Origin: Haloferula luteola
GTDB taxonomy: Bacteria > Verrucomicrobiota > Verrucomicrobiia > Verrucomicrobiales > Akkermansiaceae
DNA length: 64,000 bases
NCBI RefSeq assembly: GCF_014201715.1
Contig: NZ_JACHFD010000002.1
Coordinates: 310,001 to 374,000 of the forward strand
Direction: 5' to 3'
Of this stretch, positions 17,195-25,809 are shown in pieces. The translations under genes were made by a program, and so were the position numbers. The notes below the pieces were generated by a model. It made no database searches and was not told the origin of the DNA. It saw only the letters and a program-made list of their open reading frames with translations. Each line of letters opens with the position of its first letter. Position 1 is the stretch's first letter.

Positions 17195-18811
17195 ATGAAA
17201 CGAGTCGCAATCGGATTGTTGGGCACCGTCCTCGATCGAGGAAAGACTCCGGATCGTTGGGACAAGTGGCGCCCTACCATCTCTCTATTTCAGCACGAGG
17301 ATCTGTTGATCGAACGCTTCGAGCTTCTGTTCGAAGCCGCATTCCAATCCCAGGCGCAGCAGGTTGCAGAAGATCTCCGGTCCGTTTCCCCAGAAACGGA
17401 GGTGCGTTTTCACCAGATTCCTTTCGGCCGCGATCCTTGGGACTTAGCCGATGTCTACGGCGCACTGCACGATTGGGCACGGAACTACGAGTTTGATCCC
17501 GAGAACGAAGAATATCTGATCCACATCACTACCGGCACCCATATTGCCCAGATCTCTCTGTTCCTGCTCAATGAAGCCGGCTTCTTACCGGGACGGCTGG
17601 TCCAAACCGCACCACCACGCGGCGGCAAACGCACTCGGCACCACGATCCCGGGCATTTCACCATCATCGATCTCGATCTCTCCAAGTACGACGCTCTGAG
17701 TACGCGCTTCGCTCGCGAGGCCGGTGAAACCACCGATTTCCTCAAAAGCGGCATCGCCACTCGCAACCCTGCCTTCAACCAACTCATCGACCGCATCGAA
17801 CAGGTCGCCCTACGTTCGAGAGCCCCGATGTTGCTCACCGGGCCCACAGGAGCAGGGAAAAGCCAACTCGCCCGCCGAATTTTCGAACTCCGGCAGCATC
17901 GCGGGGGCCTTGAGGGGAATTTTGTCGAGGTGAACTGCGCCACCCTGACCGGCGACACCGCTGCTTCGGCACTCTTCGGTCACGTCCGAGGATCCTTTAC
18001 CGGGGCTCAAAAGGACCGGCCCGGATTGCTTCGGGAGGCCCACAAAGGACTACTGTTTCTCGACGAGATCGGGGAACTGGGCACCGACGAACAGGCCATG
18101 CTGCTGCGCGCCCTTGAGGACAAAACCTTCCTCCCCGTCGGCTCCGACAAACCCGTGAAGAGCGATTTCCAACTCATCGCCGGGACCAATCGGGACCTCC
18201 GACAGGCCGTGGTCGAGGGGCGATTCCGCGAAGATTTGCTCGCGCGGATCCACCTATGGACCTTTGCCCTGCCCCCACTTTGCGAGCGTCGGGAAGATCT
18301 CGCACCCAATCTGGACTACGAACTCTTGCGCTACGCTGAAACCGAGGGAAGGCAGGCATCCTTCAATCAGGAAGCACGCCGTGCTTTTCTGCGCTTTGCC
18401 GAACGCCCAGATACACCGTGGCTCGGAAACTTTCGCGACTTCAACGCCGCCATCGTTCGCATGGCCACCCTTGCACCACGGGGCCGCATCCGCATCGAAG
18501 ATGTGGACGAGGAAATCCAGCGCCTTCGCGCCAGTTGGCAACGCCCCGGGGTGCCCACCCCTCACTCCTCCGCAGAGGCAACCATCCCTCTTTCCCCTCA
18601 ACAGCGGGAACAGATCGACCCTTTCGACCGGGTTCAACTGGCCCATGTCGTCGAAGTATGTCGCCGGTCGACCTCATTGTCCGAGGCAGGAAGGGAACTT
18701 TTCAGCGTCTCACGCCAAAAACGTGCCATCACCAATGATGCCGATCGGCTGAAGAAGTATCTGGCCAAATGGGGCCTATCCTTCGGCGATCTGGGAGCTT
18801 TCAAGCATTGA
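17195..18811 (+). CDS. rtcR: Sigma54-dependent regulator RtcR with CARF-type sensor
   Basis: 538 residues. The N-terminal part (about 1-180) is the RtcR sensor, related to CARF domains, with the ITTGTH block. The AAA+ domain has Walker A GPTGAGKS (216-223), a GSFTGA loop (266-271; Ser in place of the second-position Ala of GAFTGA), Walker B LLFLDEIG (286-293) and an arginine-rich FREDLLARIHLW block. The C-terminal 80 residues hold the helix-turn-helix. In other bacteria RtcR is activated by RNA fragments with cyclic phosphate ends and then drives sigma54 transcription of rtcBA or rsr-yrl-rtcBA. It is divergent from rsr, with 239 bp between start codons. The promoter of rtcR itself is not obvious. 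Confidence 0.95.
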   Translation: MKRVAIGLLGTVLDRGKTPDRWDKWRPTISLFQHEDLLIERFELLFEAAFQSQAQQVAEDLRSVSPETEVRFHQIPFGRDPWDLADVYGALHDWARNYEFDPENEEYLIHITTGTHIAQISLFLLNEAGFLPGRLVQTAPPRGGKRTRHHDPGHFTIIDLDLSKYDALSTRFAREAGETTDFLKSGIATRNPAFNQLIDRIEQVALRSRAPMLLTGPTGAGKSQLARRIFELRQHRGGLEGNFVEVNCATLTGDTAASALFGHVRGSFTGAQKDRPGLLREAHKGLLFLDEIGELGTDEQAMLLRALEDKTFLPVGSDKPVKSDFQLIAGTNRDLRQAVVEGRFREDLLARIHLWTFALPPLCERREDLAPNLDYELLRYAETEGRQASFNQEARRAFLRFAERPDTPWLGNFRDFNAAIVRMATLAPRGRIRIEDVDEEIQRLRASWQRPGVPTPHSSAEATIPLSPQQREQIDPFDRVQLAHVVEVCRRSTSLSEAGRELFSVSRQKRAITNDADRLKKYLAKWGLSFGDLGAFKH

Positions 18812-18917
18812 CCCCCACTCCATTCCCCCAAAGTAGCGGAAAATTTGAGGCATTTCCTTTTGCTTTGAAAGATATTGGATGTTAACCGATGTTTACCTTT
18901 TGCTTTCACAAACCATC

Positions 18918-19883
18918 ATGAAACCGTTGTCACGCACCGCTCTCGTCTTCGCCCTCGTCACTTCATCCCTCGCCCCATTTGCGCTGGCTGAAAACGCACC
19001 CGCCGCGAATCCCTCCCAGGAATCCTTGCTGCAAAGCTTCGACTCGCTGGCCAACACCCTGACTCAAGCCAAGAGCCAGATGACCCAGGCCGTCACGGAA
19101 CGTGACCAGGCCCTCCATCAACTCACCGATGCTCGCAACACCTTGGACAACCAGTCCAAGCTTATCGAAAAGCTCCGCAAACAACTGGCGGAGAGTGATC
19201 AGCGCGCCAAGGAGTGGGAGAAAAGCAGCCGCCAACAGGAAGCCGAAGCCAATCGCTGGCAAAAACACGCCAAGGAACTCGACGAACGCCTCGCTGTCGG
19301 CGGCAAAGCCCAGGAGCGCCTGAGCGACTTCAACCAGCGCCTCAACAAGACCGTCGCAGAGTTTGATTCCCTGCAAGCCGAGCTGACTCGCTTCCGCGAC
19401 TCCATGAAGGAGCCCCGCCAAATTTCCGAGCTCGTCAAAGAAAACGAGTCCCTCAAGGACGCGGCCAACAAGTCCGCTCTGGCCATGAAGCAGCGCAGTG
19501 AGGCGGAGGTGAACCTGAAGAAGCAAATCGATCAACAAGGTTCGGTGCTCAAAGAACTCGAGGCCAAACACCAGGAATTCGTCGCCAAGGCCGAAGCACG
19601 CCTGAAAGAAAGCAACGCCCGTGAAACCGCCGCTCAAGCCCGCGGTGAGGAACTGGCTCAACAACTCGAGGACACCCGCTCGAAACTCGAAGCTTCCCTC
19701 CGCAACCAACAAAAGCTCACCGCTGAGCTGACCGAAAACGGCAAGAAGCTGGAGGCCCTCCAAAAGCTGCAAGCCAGCCACGAAGCTTCCCAAGAAAAGG
19801 CCCAAAAGCCCGAAGCTGAAGCTCACGAGGCCAAGGCCGAGACTCCTGAAGCCGACCAAGCTCAGGCACAAAACGCGGAATAA
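18918..19883 (+). CDS. Exported coiled-coil protein of unknown function
   Basis: 321 residues. A signal peptide (about 1-24, ending ALAEN) leads into a nearly continuous heptad-rich coiled coil (about 45-290), rich in Lys, Glu, Gln and Ala. The tail is an Ala/Glu/Lys low-complexity segment. No enzyme motif is visible. It is probably a periplasmic or envelope-associated structural or tethering protein. The ATG at 18918 is preferred over an upstream one at 18879 because it gives a clean Sec signal. A direct repeat CCTTTTGCTTT occurs at 18856-18866 and 18896-18906, just before the gene. A strong terminator follows, so it is a single-gene unit. Confidence 0.78.
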   Translation: MKPLSRTALVFALVTSSLAPFALAENAPAANPSQESLLQSFDSLANTLTQAKSQMTQAVTERDQALHQLTDARNTLDNQSKLIEKLRKQLAESDQRAKEWEKSSRQQEAEANRWQKHAKELDERLAVGGKAQERLSDFNQRLNKTVAEFDSLQAELTRFRDSMKEPRQISELVKENESLKDAANKSALAMKQRSEAEVNLKKQIDQQGSVLKELEAKHQEFVAKAEARLKESNARETAAQARGEELAQQLEDTRSKLEASLRNQQKLTAELTENGKKLEALQKLQASHEASQEKAQKPEAEAHEAKAETPEADQAQAQNAE

Positions 19884-19901
19884 TCCCGCCTCCGACTCTC
19901 A

Positions 19902-19935
19902 AGCCGTCCCGGAATTTTCCGGGGCGGCTTTTTTT
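19902..19935 (+). terminator. Rho-independent terminator of the coiled-coil gene
   Basis: A 12-bp stem AGCCGTCCCGGA/TCCGGGGCGGCT with one G-U pair, loop ATTT, followed by a run of seven T. It begins 18 bases after the stop codon. Confidence 0.93.
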
Positions 19936-20106
19936 ATGCGAAGAAGCCCCCCTCGATTCTGGGGGTGCAAAATGTTCACATCGGTGGGAGGATTCCCGGT
20001 TCAGGGCCTTTCCTGATCGAGCTAGCTCGCGGCGCGCCCACGATCCGCCAGCGACCGCTTCGCCGGGATCCCTCTGGGCGCCGCGCCTCCTCCGACCTGT
20101 TTTCCC

Positions 20107-21072
20107 TTGAAGATCCCCTTCCTCCAGCTTCCTGAATTCCGAGTCTCGGTGATTTATTTGATCGTCGGGTGCCTCTGGATCGTTGGGTCCGATCTCGTGG
20201 TTGACCACATCGCGGCCCTCCATCCAGCCGCACAGGTGCTTCAATCTTATAAGGGGCTCAACTTTGTCCTCGTCACCGCGCTCCTGCTTTTTGCGGTCCT
20301 TCGACGCTCCTTCGGTGGCTGGCGACTTGCTGAAAAGCAACGGGAAGAAGAACTCATCGCCTCCAGCGAGCGTTTCCGCGAACTCTCCGCACGCCTGCAA
20401 GCCCAGCGCGAAGAGGATCGGACCGAAATTTCAAGGGAGATTCACGACGAACTCGGCCAGCAACTCACCGCCATCCAGCTCAAGCTCGGCCTCGCCGAAC
20501 GCTGGCTGGATCGATCCGGCGACAAAACGCTCAATGCCCTGATCGACCTCACCGTAGAAACCTCCGAATTGGTCGACCAAGCCATCGATTCCGTCCGCCG
20601 CGTCGCCTCGGGTTTGCGCCCACCCGCCCTCGATCACCTGGGGCTTGCGGCGGCTCTCGAAGAAGAAGCCCGCGATTTCACCCAGCTCACCCAAATCCCC
20701 TGCCGCCTCCACATTCAGACGATGGACAACGAGCTTTCCCGGCCGCTGGCGACCGCCGCATTCCGGATCTTCCAAGAATCTCTCACCAATGTCGCTCGTC
20801 ATGCGCACGCGACGGAAGTCCTGGCCACCTGCGAAGCCGACGACCAGCGACTTCTACTCACGATCGAAGACAATGGCCGGGGCATGGACGCACACACCGC
20901 CGAACGACCGCTCACGCTGGGACTCCTCGGCATGTGGGAGCGAGCCCGCAATGCGGGTGGAGAATTGAATTTCCGCTCTTCGGAGGGACATGGCACAACG
21001 GTCCGGCTGGTACTACCCCTCTGTGATTCTCATCCCTTAGGTGATCCCGAATCCACACGACAGGTCGCATGA
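20107..21072 (+). CDS. NarL/DegS-type sensor histidine kinase
   Basis: 321 residues from a TTG start. Two transmembrane helices (about 12-32 and 52-68) precede a short linker and a HisKA_3 domain with the phospho-acceptor His in SREIHDELGQQL. The HATPase_c domain has an N box (ESLTNVARHAHA) and a G box (DNGRGM, LGLLGMWERA). The short extracytoplasmic loop suggests an intramembrane or intracellular signal. The stop overlaps the start of the LuxR-type regulator by 4 bases (ATGA), so the two are a cognate pair. The region upstream has no better start in frame, so the TTG choice is provisional. Confidence 0.88.
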   Translation: MKIPFLQLPEFRVSVIYLIVGCLWIVGSDLVVDHIAALHPAAQVLQSYKGLNFVLVTALLLFAVLRRSFGGWRLAEKQREEELIASSERFRELSARLQAQREEDRTEISREIHDELGQQLTAIQLKLGLAERWLDRSGDKTLNALIDLTVETSELVDQAIDSVRRVASGLRPPALDHLGLAAALEEEARDFTQLTQIPCRLHIQTMDNELSRPLATAAFRIFQESLTNVARHAHATEVLATCEADDQRLLLTIEDNGRGMDAHTAERPLTLGLLGMWERARNAGGELNFRSSEGHGTTVRLVLPLCDSHPLGDPESTRQVA

Positions 21073-21698
21073 AAATCCTCGTCGTCGATGACCACGCGAT
21101 CGTCCGCAAGGGAATGATCGCCCTTCTCAAGGAAGAGATCCTTGGACTGGAATTCGACGAATCCGGAAGCACCGAAGCCGCTCTCCATCAAGTCTTGGCG
21201 TATCCCTACGCCCTGGTCATCGCCGACATCACCTTGCCGGGTCGCAGTGGCCTGGATCTCCTGAAGGACCTTCGCTCCACCCAGCCGAAGCTTCCTGTTC
21301 TCATCATGAGCGCCCTCCCGGAAAAGGACTACGCCGTCCGTGCCTTCAAACTCGGCGCTTCTGGCTATCTCTCGAAGCAAAGCGCTGCAGACACTCTGGT
21401 CACCGCCGTTTCTAGAGTCCTCTCTGGCGGCCGCTACGTCAGCCCCGGACTCGCCGAGGTGCTCGTTGGAACGCTCCAGCAAACCTCTTTCGACGAACCC
21501 CACGAAGCGCTCTCCAACCGAGAATTGGAGGTGCTGCGCCTGATTGCCGAAAGCCACTCGCTCAAAGCCATCGCGGCTCGACTCGATCTCAGCGAAAAGA
21601 CCATCGCCACTTACCGAGCACGCATTTCCGCCAAACTCGGGCTCGCCACCAATGTCGAACTTACCCGCTACGCCGTGCAGCGGGGATTGATCGAGTGA
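21069..21698 (+). CDS. NarL/FixJ family response regulator
   Basis: 209 residues. The receiver domain has the DD pair (ILVVDDHAI), phospho-acceptor Asp in VIADITLPGRSG and Lys in YLSKQS. The C-terminal LuxR-type helix-turn-helix reads LSNRELEVLRLIAES and LDLSEKTIATYRARI. It is translationally coupled to the upstream kinase by a 4-base overlap. Targets are unknown; the hairpin-rich gap that follows has no obvious promoter match. Confidence 0.95.
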   Translation: MKILVVDDHAIVRKGMIALLKEEILGLEFDESGSTEAALHQVLAYPYALVIADITLPGRSGLDLLKDLRSTQPKLPVLIMSALPEKDYAVRAFKLGASGYLSKQSAADTLVTAVSRVLSGGRYVSPGLAEVLVGTLQQTSFDEPHEALSNRELEVLRLIAESHSLKAIAARLDLSEKTIATYRARISAKLGLATNVELTRYAVQRGLIE

Positions 21699-21705
21699 GC
21701 CCCTC

Positions 21706-21725
21706 TGTCGGGTTTTTCCCCGACA
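21706..21725 (+). terminator. Hairpin after the response regulator
   Basis: TGTCGGG and CCCGACA form a 7-bp stem around TTTTTC, 7 bases after the stop codon. There is no T-run after the stem, so it may work as a weak terminator or as a 3'-end stabiliser. Confidence 0.45.
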
Positions 21726-22089
21726 CGAGAATCGTCAAGCCACCCGACAGATCCCATGAAAGAACCGTGGAAGTCTCTCCTCCGTCCGGTGGGAACTGCG
21801 CGAACCTTCCGGACAAAGAGACCATTCCGCGACCCATTGGCCGGCGATATTCCAACGCCGTTCTCGTCCCGGGAAAGGACCTGCTGATTTCTCCGCCATC
21901 CTTGGAGGCATGGCGGAACCCACTCAGGGCGAGACAGTGTGGTTTGCTGGTTTCAGGAGGCTTGCCGTCGGCATCAGGGTTTCCGGTTCCGCAACTCCGG
22001 GGGGACTTTGCGGGACAGGGGGGAAGACCCCACGGTGCCGGCGGCATCACCGCCTCCCCGCGGGTGCGAGCAAGGTCGACTTTCGTTAG

Positions 22090-22122
22090 ATACGGGATCA
22101 TTACGCTTTCCCGTATGTTTTT
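22090..22122 (+). terminator. Hairpin with T-run inside the gap
   Basis: ATACGGGA and TCCCGTAT form an 8-bp stem with an 11-base loop, followed by G and five T. With no gene directly upstream it would end an unannotated transcript or attenuate one. Confidence 0.55.
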
Positions 22123-22363
22123 CGCGGAATGCCAGTTAATCCATCAGCTGGCTATATGAATCCATTCATTCGCCGGAGGAGCATGTGTGGGTCAAGGCTT
22201 CGTCACATGAATCCGCTCGTTCCCGACAGGCCTTCCCTCCCTCATCGTGGGGGGCAGGATTCCCCGTTCCTACGGGGATTGGGCACGGTTCCTGCAGTGC
22301 CCGAAATTCAAGTCTCGTCCGACTCCTCTGGGTTTACCCCTCGAAATCCAAACACTGTCTTCC

Positions 22364-22444
22364 ATGTTCCGTGCATTACGAAAATTCATCCGGCGGCTCT
22401 TCATGCCGAAGTGGCGCCGGGAATATGAAAAGTTCCGCAAATGA
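22364..22444 (+). CDS. Candidate 26-residue basic peptide
   Basis: The frame encodes 26 residues dominated by Arg, Lys and Phe (MFRALRKFIRRLFMPKW, then RREYEKFRK), with an amphipathic helical pattern. It ends 4 bases before a 15-bp hairpin. In-frame GTG at 22247 would extend it to 65 residues. There is no clear Shine-Dalgarno sequence and I know no matching family. It is listed because the stop codon and the hairpin are placed as in a real gene. Confidence 0.3.
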   Translation: MFRALRKFIRRLFMPKWRREYEKFRK

Positions 22445-22448
22445 TTCC

Positions 22449-22486
22449 AGCGCCCCGGAAAGGTCCGGACCCCTTTCCGGGGCGCT
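22449..22486. terminator. 15-bp perfect hairpin upstream of lpxA
   Basis: AGCGCCCCGGAAAGG and its exact complement enclose an 8-base loop. The stem is strong but the T-run is poor (ATTTTG about 12 bases later). It may separate lpxA from whatever is transcribed in the gap. Confidence 0.6.
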
Positions 22487-22544
22487 GAACATCATCGGAT
22501 TTTGAAGTTTGAATTTTCCGTGGCTGCCGTTTGCACTCCCCGGC

Positions 22545-23318
22545 GTGATTCACCCTACGGCCATCGTTTCTCCCCGTGCCCAAATCGGCGCAGACGTTCA
22601 CATCGGACCCTTCTGCGTCATCGGTGACCACGTCGTGCTGGGCGAAGGATGCCGGCTCCATTCCCACGTGGTGATCGAGGGCCACAGCACCATTGGCAGC
22701 TACAACGAGTTCTTCCCCTTCGCCGCTATCGGCGGAAAAACCCAGGATCTCAAATACGCCGGGGAACCCACCTCGCTGATCATTGGCGATCGCAACGTGT
22801 TCAGGGAAAATACCACCGTCCACCGCGGCACCTTCGAATACACGCCGACTCGGATCGGGAGCGACAACCTTTTCCTCTGCTACGCCCACGTTGCGCATGA
22901 GTGCCAGGTGGGCAACCATGTGATCCTCTCCAACAACGGCACCCTTGCCGGCCACGTCACGGTCGAAGATCACGCCATCGTCTCCGGCTTGGCCGCCATT
23001 CACCAATTCTGCCGGGTCGGCTGCCATGCCATGGTCGGAGGCTGCTCACGCATCGTCCAAGACATCGCCCCCTACACCGTGGTCGAAGGCAATCCCGCCA
23101 CCACCCGGGCCATCAATCAGGTGGGGCTCAGCCGCCGCGGATTCACCGACGATGACCTGAAGGCGCTGCGCACCGCTTACAAACGTCTCTTCCTCAAGAA
23201 AGACGCCAACCTCGGCCTCGCGCTGTCCGGTCTCAAGGCCGAAGCCAGCGCCAACAATCCGCACGTCAAACATCTCATCGCGTTCCTCGGATCCTCACAG
23301 CGAGGCGTCACGCGCTGA
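22545..23318 (+). CDS. lpxA: Acyl-ACP--UDP-N-acetylglucosamine O-acyltransferase
   Basis: 257 residues from GTG at 22545, which gives the usual N-terminus IHPTAIV. A TTG at 22509 is possible. LpxA adds a 3-hydroxyacyl chain to UDP-GlcNAc as the first step of lipid A synthesis. Left-handed beta-helix hexapeptide repeats run through most of the protein (for example IGADVHIGPFCVIGDHVVLG). The block GTFEYTPTRIGSDN leads to the catalytic His region CYAHVAHECQVG. The C-terminal helical domain is present (GLSRRGFTDDDLKAL). It stands alone here, not with lpxD/fabZ/lpxB. Its last 11 bases overlap the convergent VIT/VWA gene. Confidence 0.95.
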   Translation: MIHPTAIVSPRAQIGADVHIGPFCVIGDHVVLGEGCRLHSHVVIEGHSTIGSYNEFFPFAAIGGKTQDLKYAGEPTSLIIGDRNVFRENTTVHRGTFEYTPTRIGSDNLFLCYAHVAHECQVGNHVILSNNGTLAGHVTVEDHAIVSGLAAIHQFCRVGCHAMVGGCSRIVQDIAPYTVVEGNPATTRAINQVGLSRRGFTDDDLKALRTAYKRLFLKKDANLGLALSGLKAEASANNPHVKHLIAFLGSSQRGVTR

Positions 23319-25809
23319 GCCGCCTCCGCCTGAAGACCATCGAGGAAGCCCCCAACAACACCAACAGGAACGCCGAGGGTTCCGGCACTGCGGGCAAATG
23401 AGGGACTGCCGAAATCTCGGCCGGATCCAGCCCGTGGCGACGGTATTGCTCATCGGTTTCCAAAACCACCGCACCGGAAACTGGTGAAACGATTTGGTAT
23501 TGAGCCGCCACTTCCCCCACCTCTTCGCCTCTCCCATCGGCCTGCTCGATCGCCCAAAGACGGGCAAGTTGATCCCAAACTTCCTCTCCCAAGACCGGTT
23601 GCTCCGGCGACGTTCGCGACCAATCCCATTCCAGCCGGTCCCGGCCTGCACGCAGTTCTGCAAGGAATGCCTCAAGATCACGCAGCGGATTCGCGAGACG
23701 AGGCCCCCGTTTCAGCGCCCCTTCCCGACCCAGAGCTTCCGCCAACCGATTGGGGCCCGGAGCCACCTCGATCTCAAAAATCTCCGGTCGATGGGTCCCT
23801 CGCTGTAGAAGCTGCAGCAATGCCTCAGACTCCGCCAACTTCACTGGCTGAGGCCCATGCAACCATACCACCGCACCCCGCTCATTCCCGCGGGCACGAA
23901 CAATGGCCTCTCGCAACGCTGGCTCATTGTCCCTCCCCCCTCGGAACCGATAATCCTTGCGATAAGGTTCCACCTGATCCGTCGCCAAAAGGAACTCCGC
24001 CGAGCTCGAGGCCGTCACCTCGTCCAGCCAATCCGCCGCCTCGGCCATCGATACCGATCCATCGACGACGACCACCACCCGATCATAACCCACCTCATGC
24101 AGCCGATGCGGGCTTCGCGAAAGAACCGACTCCTCGACCTTCGCCATCGGGTCCCGGCACCACACCCGCGAGGGTTCGTCATCGAGCTCCGATAGCCGCA
24201 CCACGGAGCCATTTCCCGTCAGGCGGTCTGCCGGCGTCATGATCTGGCAGGCATAGCCATCACCATCAGGCTCCCCTTCACCCAATCCTGGAACCGAGAA
24301 ATCCTGATTCGCCTGCACCCAAACCGCATGGCGCAGGTTCTCCTCAAAACTAAAATTCCTCTCCACCAATCGCGGCATCTCCCACTCCCCACCATCCAAC
24401 GGCGCGGTGACCCCAAAGCGAATCTTCATCGACCCTCCAGGCGGCACCGGAAAACACTGCACCATCACCGTGTCTGGCCCCACCATGGTCACCAAAACCG
24501 GATCCCTCTGTTGTCGCACGGCGATCTCCCGGTAGGCCTCTTTCACCTTTTTCACCGTGCTAAAGGCCGCTTCCCGAGGCTCTCCATTCACCCAAAGGGT
24601 CAACCGAGAAACTCTTCCACCACGCGGCAATCGCACCTGGCAACGAGCTTCCTGCGGCCGCAGGGTGGCATTCTCAAACACCATCGTCCATTCTCCGTAC
24701 CCAATCCGCGAAACGCCGTCGAGGTGTGCATCGATTCGAGACTCCCCCAGCTCCAGTCCCTTCAACCGAACCGCCACATCATCCCCACCGAGATGGTCAT
24801 CAAATTGCCATTCTACCCTCTCCCCTCTTTCTCGGACCTTCAGACTCCCTCGCGGGGGTTCGAGCGCATTGAAAGGCGTTCCCGTGACCCGGAAAAAGAC
24901 TTCCCTTACTTTCTCTGAATCCGGGCTGCGCAGGACGCCGGTCGACACCCAGCCGGAAATATCCGTGCGCCGATTTGTGCCACGGTTTCCTTCATAGCAG
25001 GCCTGAAGGAGCGTCTCCTCCGAGTGAAAGAACCTCAGCCGAGAAATCGCCGATTCGGCCGATTTTCCCGTTTGGGTCGCCTCTTCCAACTGCAAACGCG
25101 TCCAAATCCCGGGACCATCCAGCAACACCAGCGAGAAAATTCCCGCCGCCAGGCCCCATCGCCAGCCAGATCGATACTCCCAAGGCCGCGGCACACGACT
25201 TTTCCGCGACCTCGAAATCCTCAAACACACCCACCAGGCCAAAATCGGACTTAACGAAAGAAACCCCAGCCCCAGAAACAACACCGCAATCAGCGACGCC
25301 GGAAGCAGGGGCAAAAATAACAAGGCATAGAACCCCGAAATCGCGATTGCCCAACCCGCCGCCAAGCCCTGCCAGCGGCTCCCCATCCATCGCCCCTTCG
25401 TCAGCAACCACGCATTCAGCACCGGAATCGCGAGGACCAGAAGCAGGTGCCAAATATCCACCACCGGATTGAAAAACACCTCCGCACAAAACCCAGAGAA
25501 CGCCTCAAAGATGCCAACACCTGCCGGAAGCAGAACTCCAAACATCCAAACCGCGACCTTCCGCCATCGCGAGGTCGCCACCATCACCTCGGACTCCATT
25601 TCCGATCCCGCCTCCAAGCGAGTAAGAGCTTCCTCCAACACCCCGCTGTCGACCCGTTCACCCGGCAGCCTTTCCGCCTCCTCCAGCAAGTGAGCCCGAA
25701 GGTCATCCTTCAATTCCTCGGCATCTTCCCGATCCAAGCCCTCCCTTAAGACCCTCGCCTGCAGATATTCCTGAAGCCGATACTCGGCCTCCATGGTCCA
25801 CTTTTTCAT
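23308..25809 (-). CDS. PEP-CTERM integral membrane protein with VIT and VWA domains
   Basis: 833 residues. The cytoplasmic N-terminus (about 1-75) is a charged helical segment like those found beside PadR regulators. Five to six transmembrane helices follow (about 85-250). A VIT (inter-alpha-trypsin) beta domain comes next (about 370-500), then a vWA domain with MIDAS-like DGSVS in VVVVDGSVSMAEA. The C-terminus is a PEP-CTERM signal: VPEPSAFLLVLLGASS and a basic RRRR tail. This matches the PEP-CTERM family of integral membrane VIT proteins. PEP-CTERM proteins are processed by exosortases; none is encoded here. It overlaps the padR stop codon by 4 bases, so it is in the padR operon. Confidence 0.88.
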   Translation of the reverse strand: MKKWTMEAEYRLQEYLQARVLREGLDREDAEELKDDLRAHLLEEAERLPGERVDSGVLEEALTRLEAGSEMESEVMVATSRWRKVAVWMFGVLLPAGVGIFEAFSGFCAEVFFNPVVDIWHLLLVLAIPVLNAWLLTKGRWMGSRWQGLAAGWAIAISGFYALLFLPLLPASLIAVLFLGLGFLSLSPILAWWVCLRISRSRKSRVPRPWEYRSGWRWGLAAGIFSLVLLDGPGIWTRLQLEEATQTGKSAESAISRLRFFHSEETLLQACYEGNRGTNRRTDISGWVSTGVLRSPDSEKVREVFFRVTGTPFNALEPPRGSLKVRERGERVEWQFDDHLGGDDVAVRLKGLELGESRIDAHLDGVSRIGYGEWTMVFENATLRPQEARCQVRLPRGGRVSRLTLWVNGEPREAAFSTVKKVKEAYREIAVRQQRDPVLVTMVGPDTVMVQCFPVPPGGSMKIRFGVTAPLDGGEWEMPRLVERNFSFEENLRHAVWVQANQDFSVPGLGEGEPDGDGYACQIMTPADRLTGNGSVVRLSELDDEPSRVWCRDPMAKVEESVLSRSPHRLHEVGYDRVVVVVDGSVSMAEAADWLDEVTASSSAEFLLATDQVEPYRKDYRFRGGRDNEPALREAIVRARGNERGAVVWLHGPQPVKLAESEALLQLLQRGTHRPEIFEIEVAPGPNRLAEALGREGALKRGPRLANPLRDLEAFLAELRAGRDRLEWDWSRTSPEQPVLGEEVWDQLARLWAIEQADGRGEEVGEVAAQYQIVSPVSGAVVLETDEQYRRHGLDPAEISAVPHLPAVPEPSAFLLVLLGASSMVFRRRRLSA

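Larger units (their letters stand above)
21699..22544. other. 846-bp stretch without a confident protein gene, rich in hairpins
   Basis: Several open frames cross this region on both strands, but none has a domain, a signal peptide or the codon pattern of the neighbours. Three separate hairpins are visible (21706-21725, 22090-22122 and 22449-22486) and one short basic frame (22364-22444). The stretch could hold one or more small RNAs or a decayed gene. It is bounded by the response regulator and lpxA, both on the plus strand. Confidence 0.5.

Noticed and set aside
21661..22159. Open frames on both strands in the gap after the response regulator
   Set aside because: Pro/Gly/Arg-rich translations with no domain or start signal; kept as a non-coding gap with hairpins.
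22509..22544. TTG start for lpxA
   Set aside because: The 12 extra residues are not found in LpxA N-termini; the GTG at 22545 gives IHPTAIV, the usual beginning.
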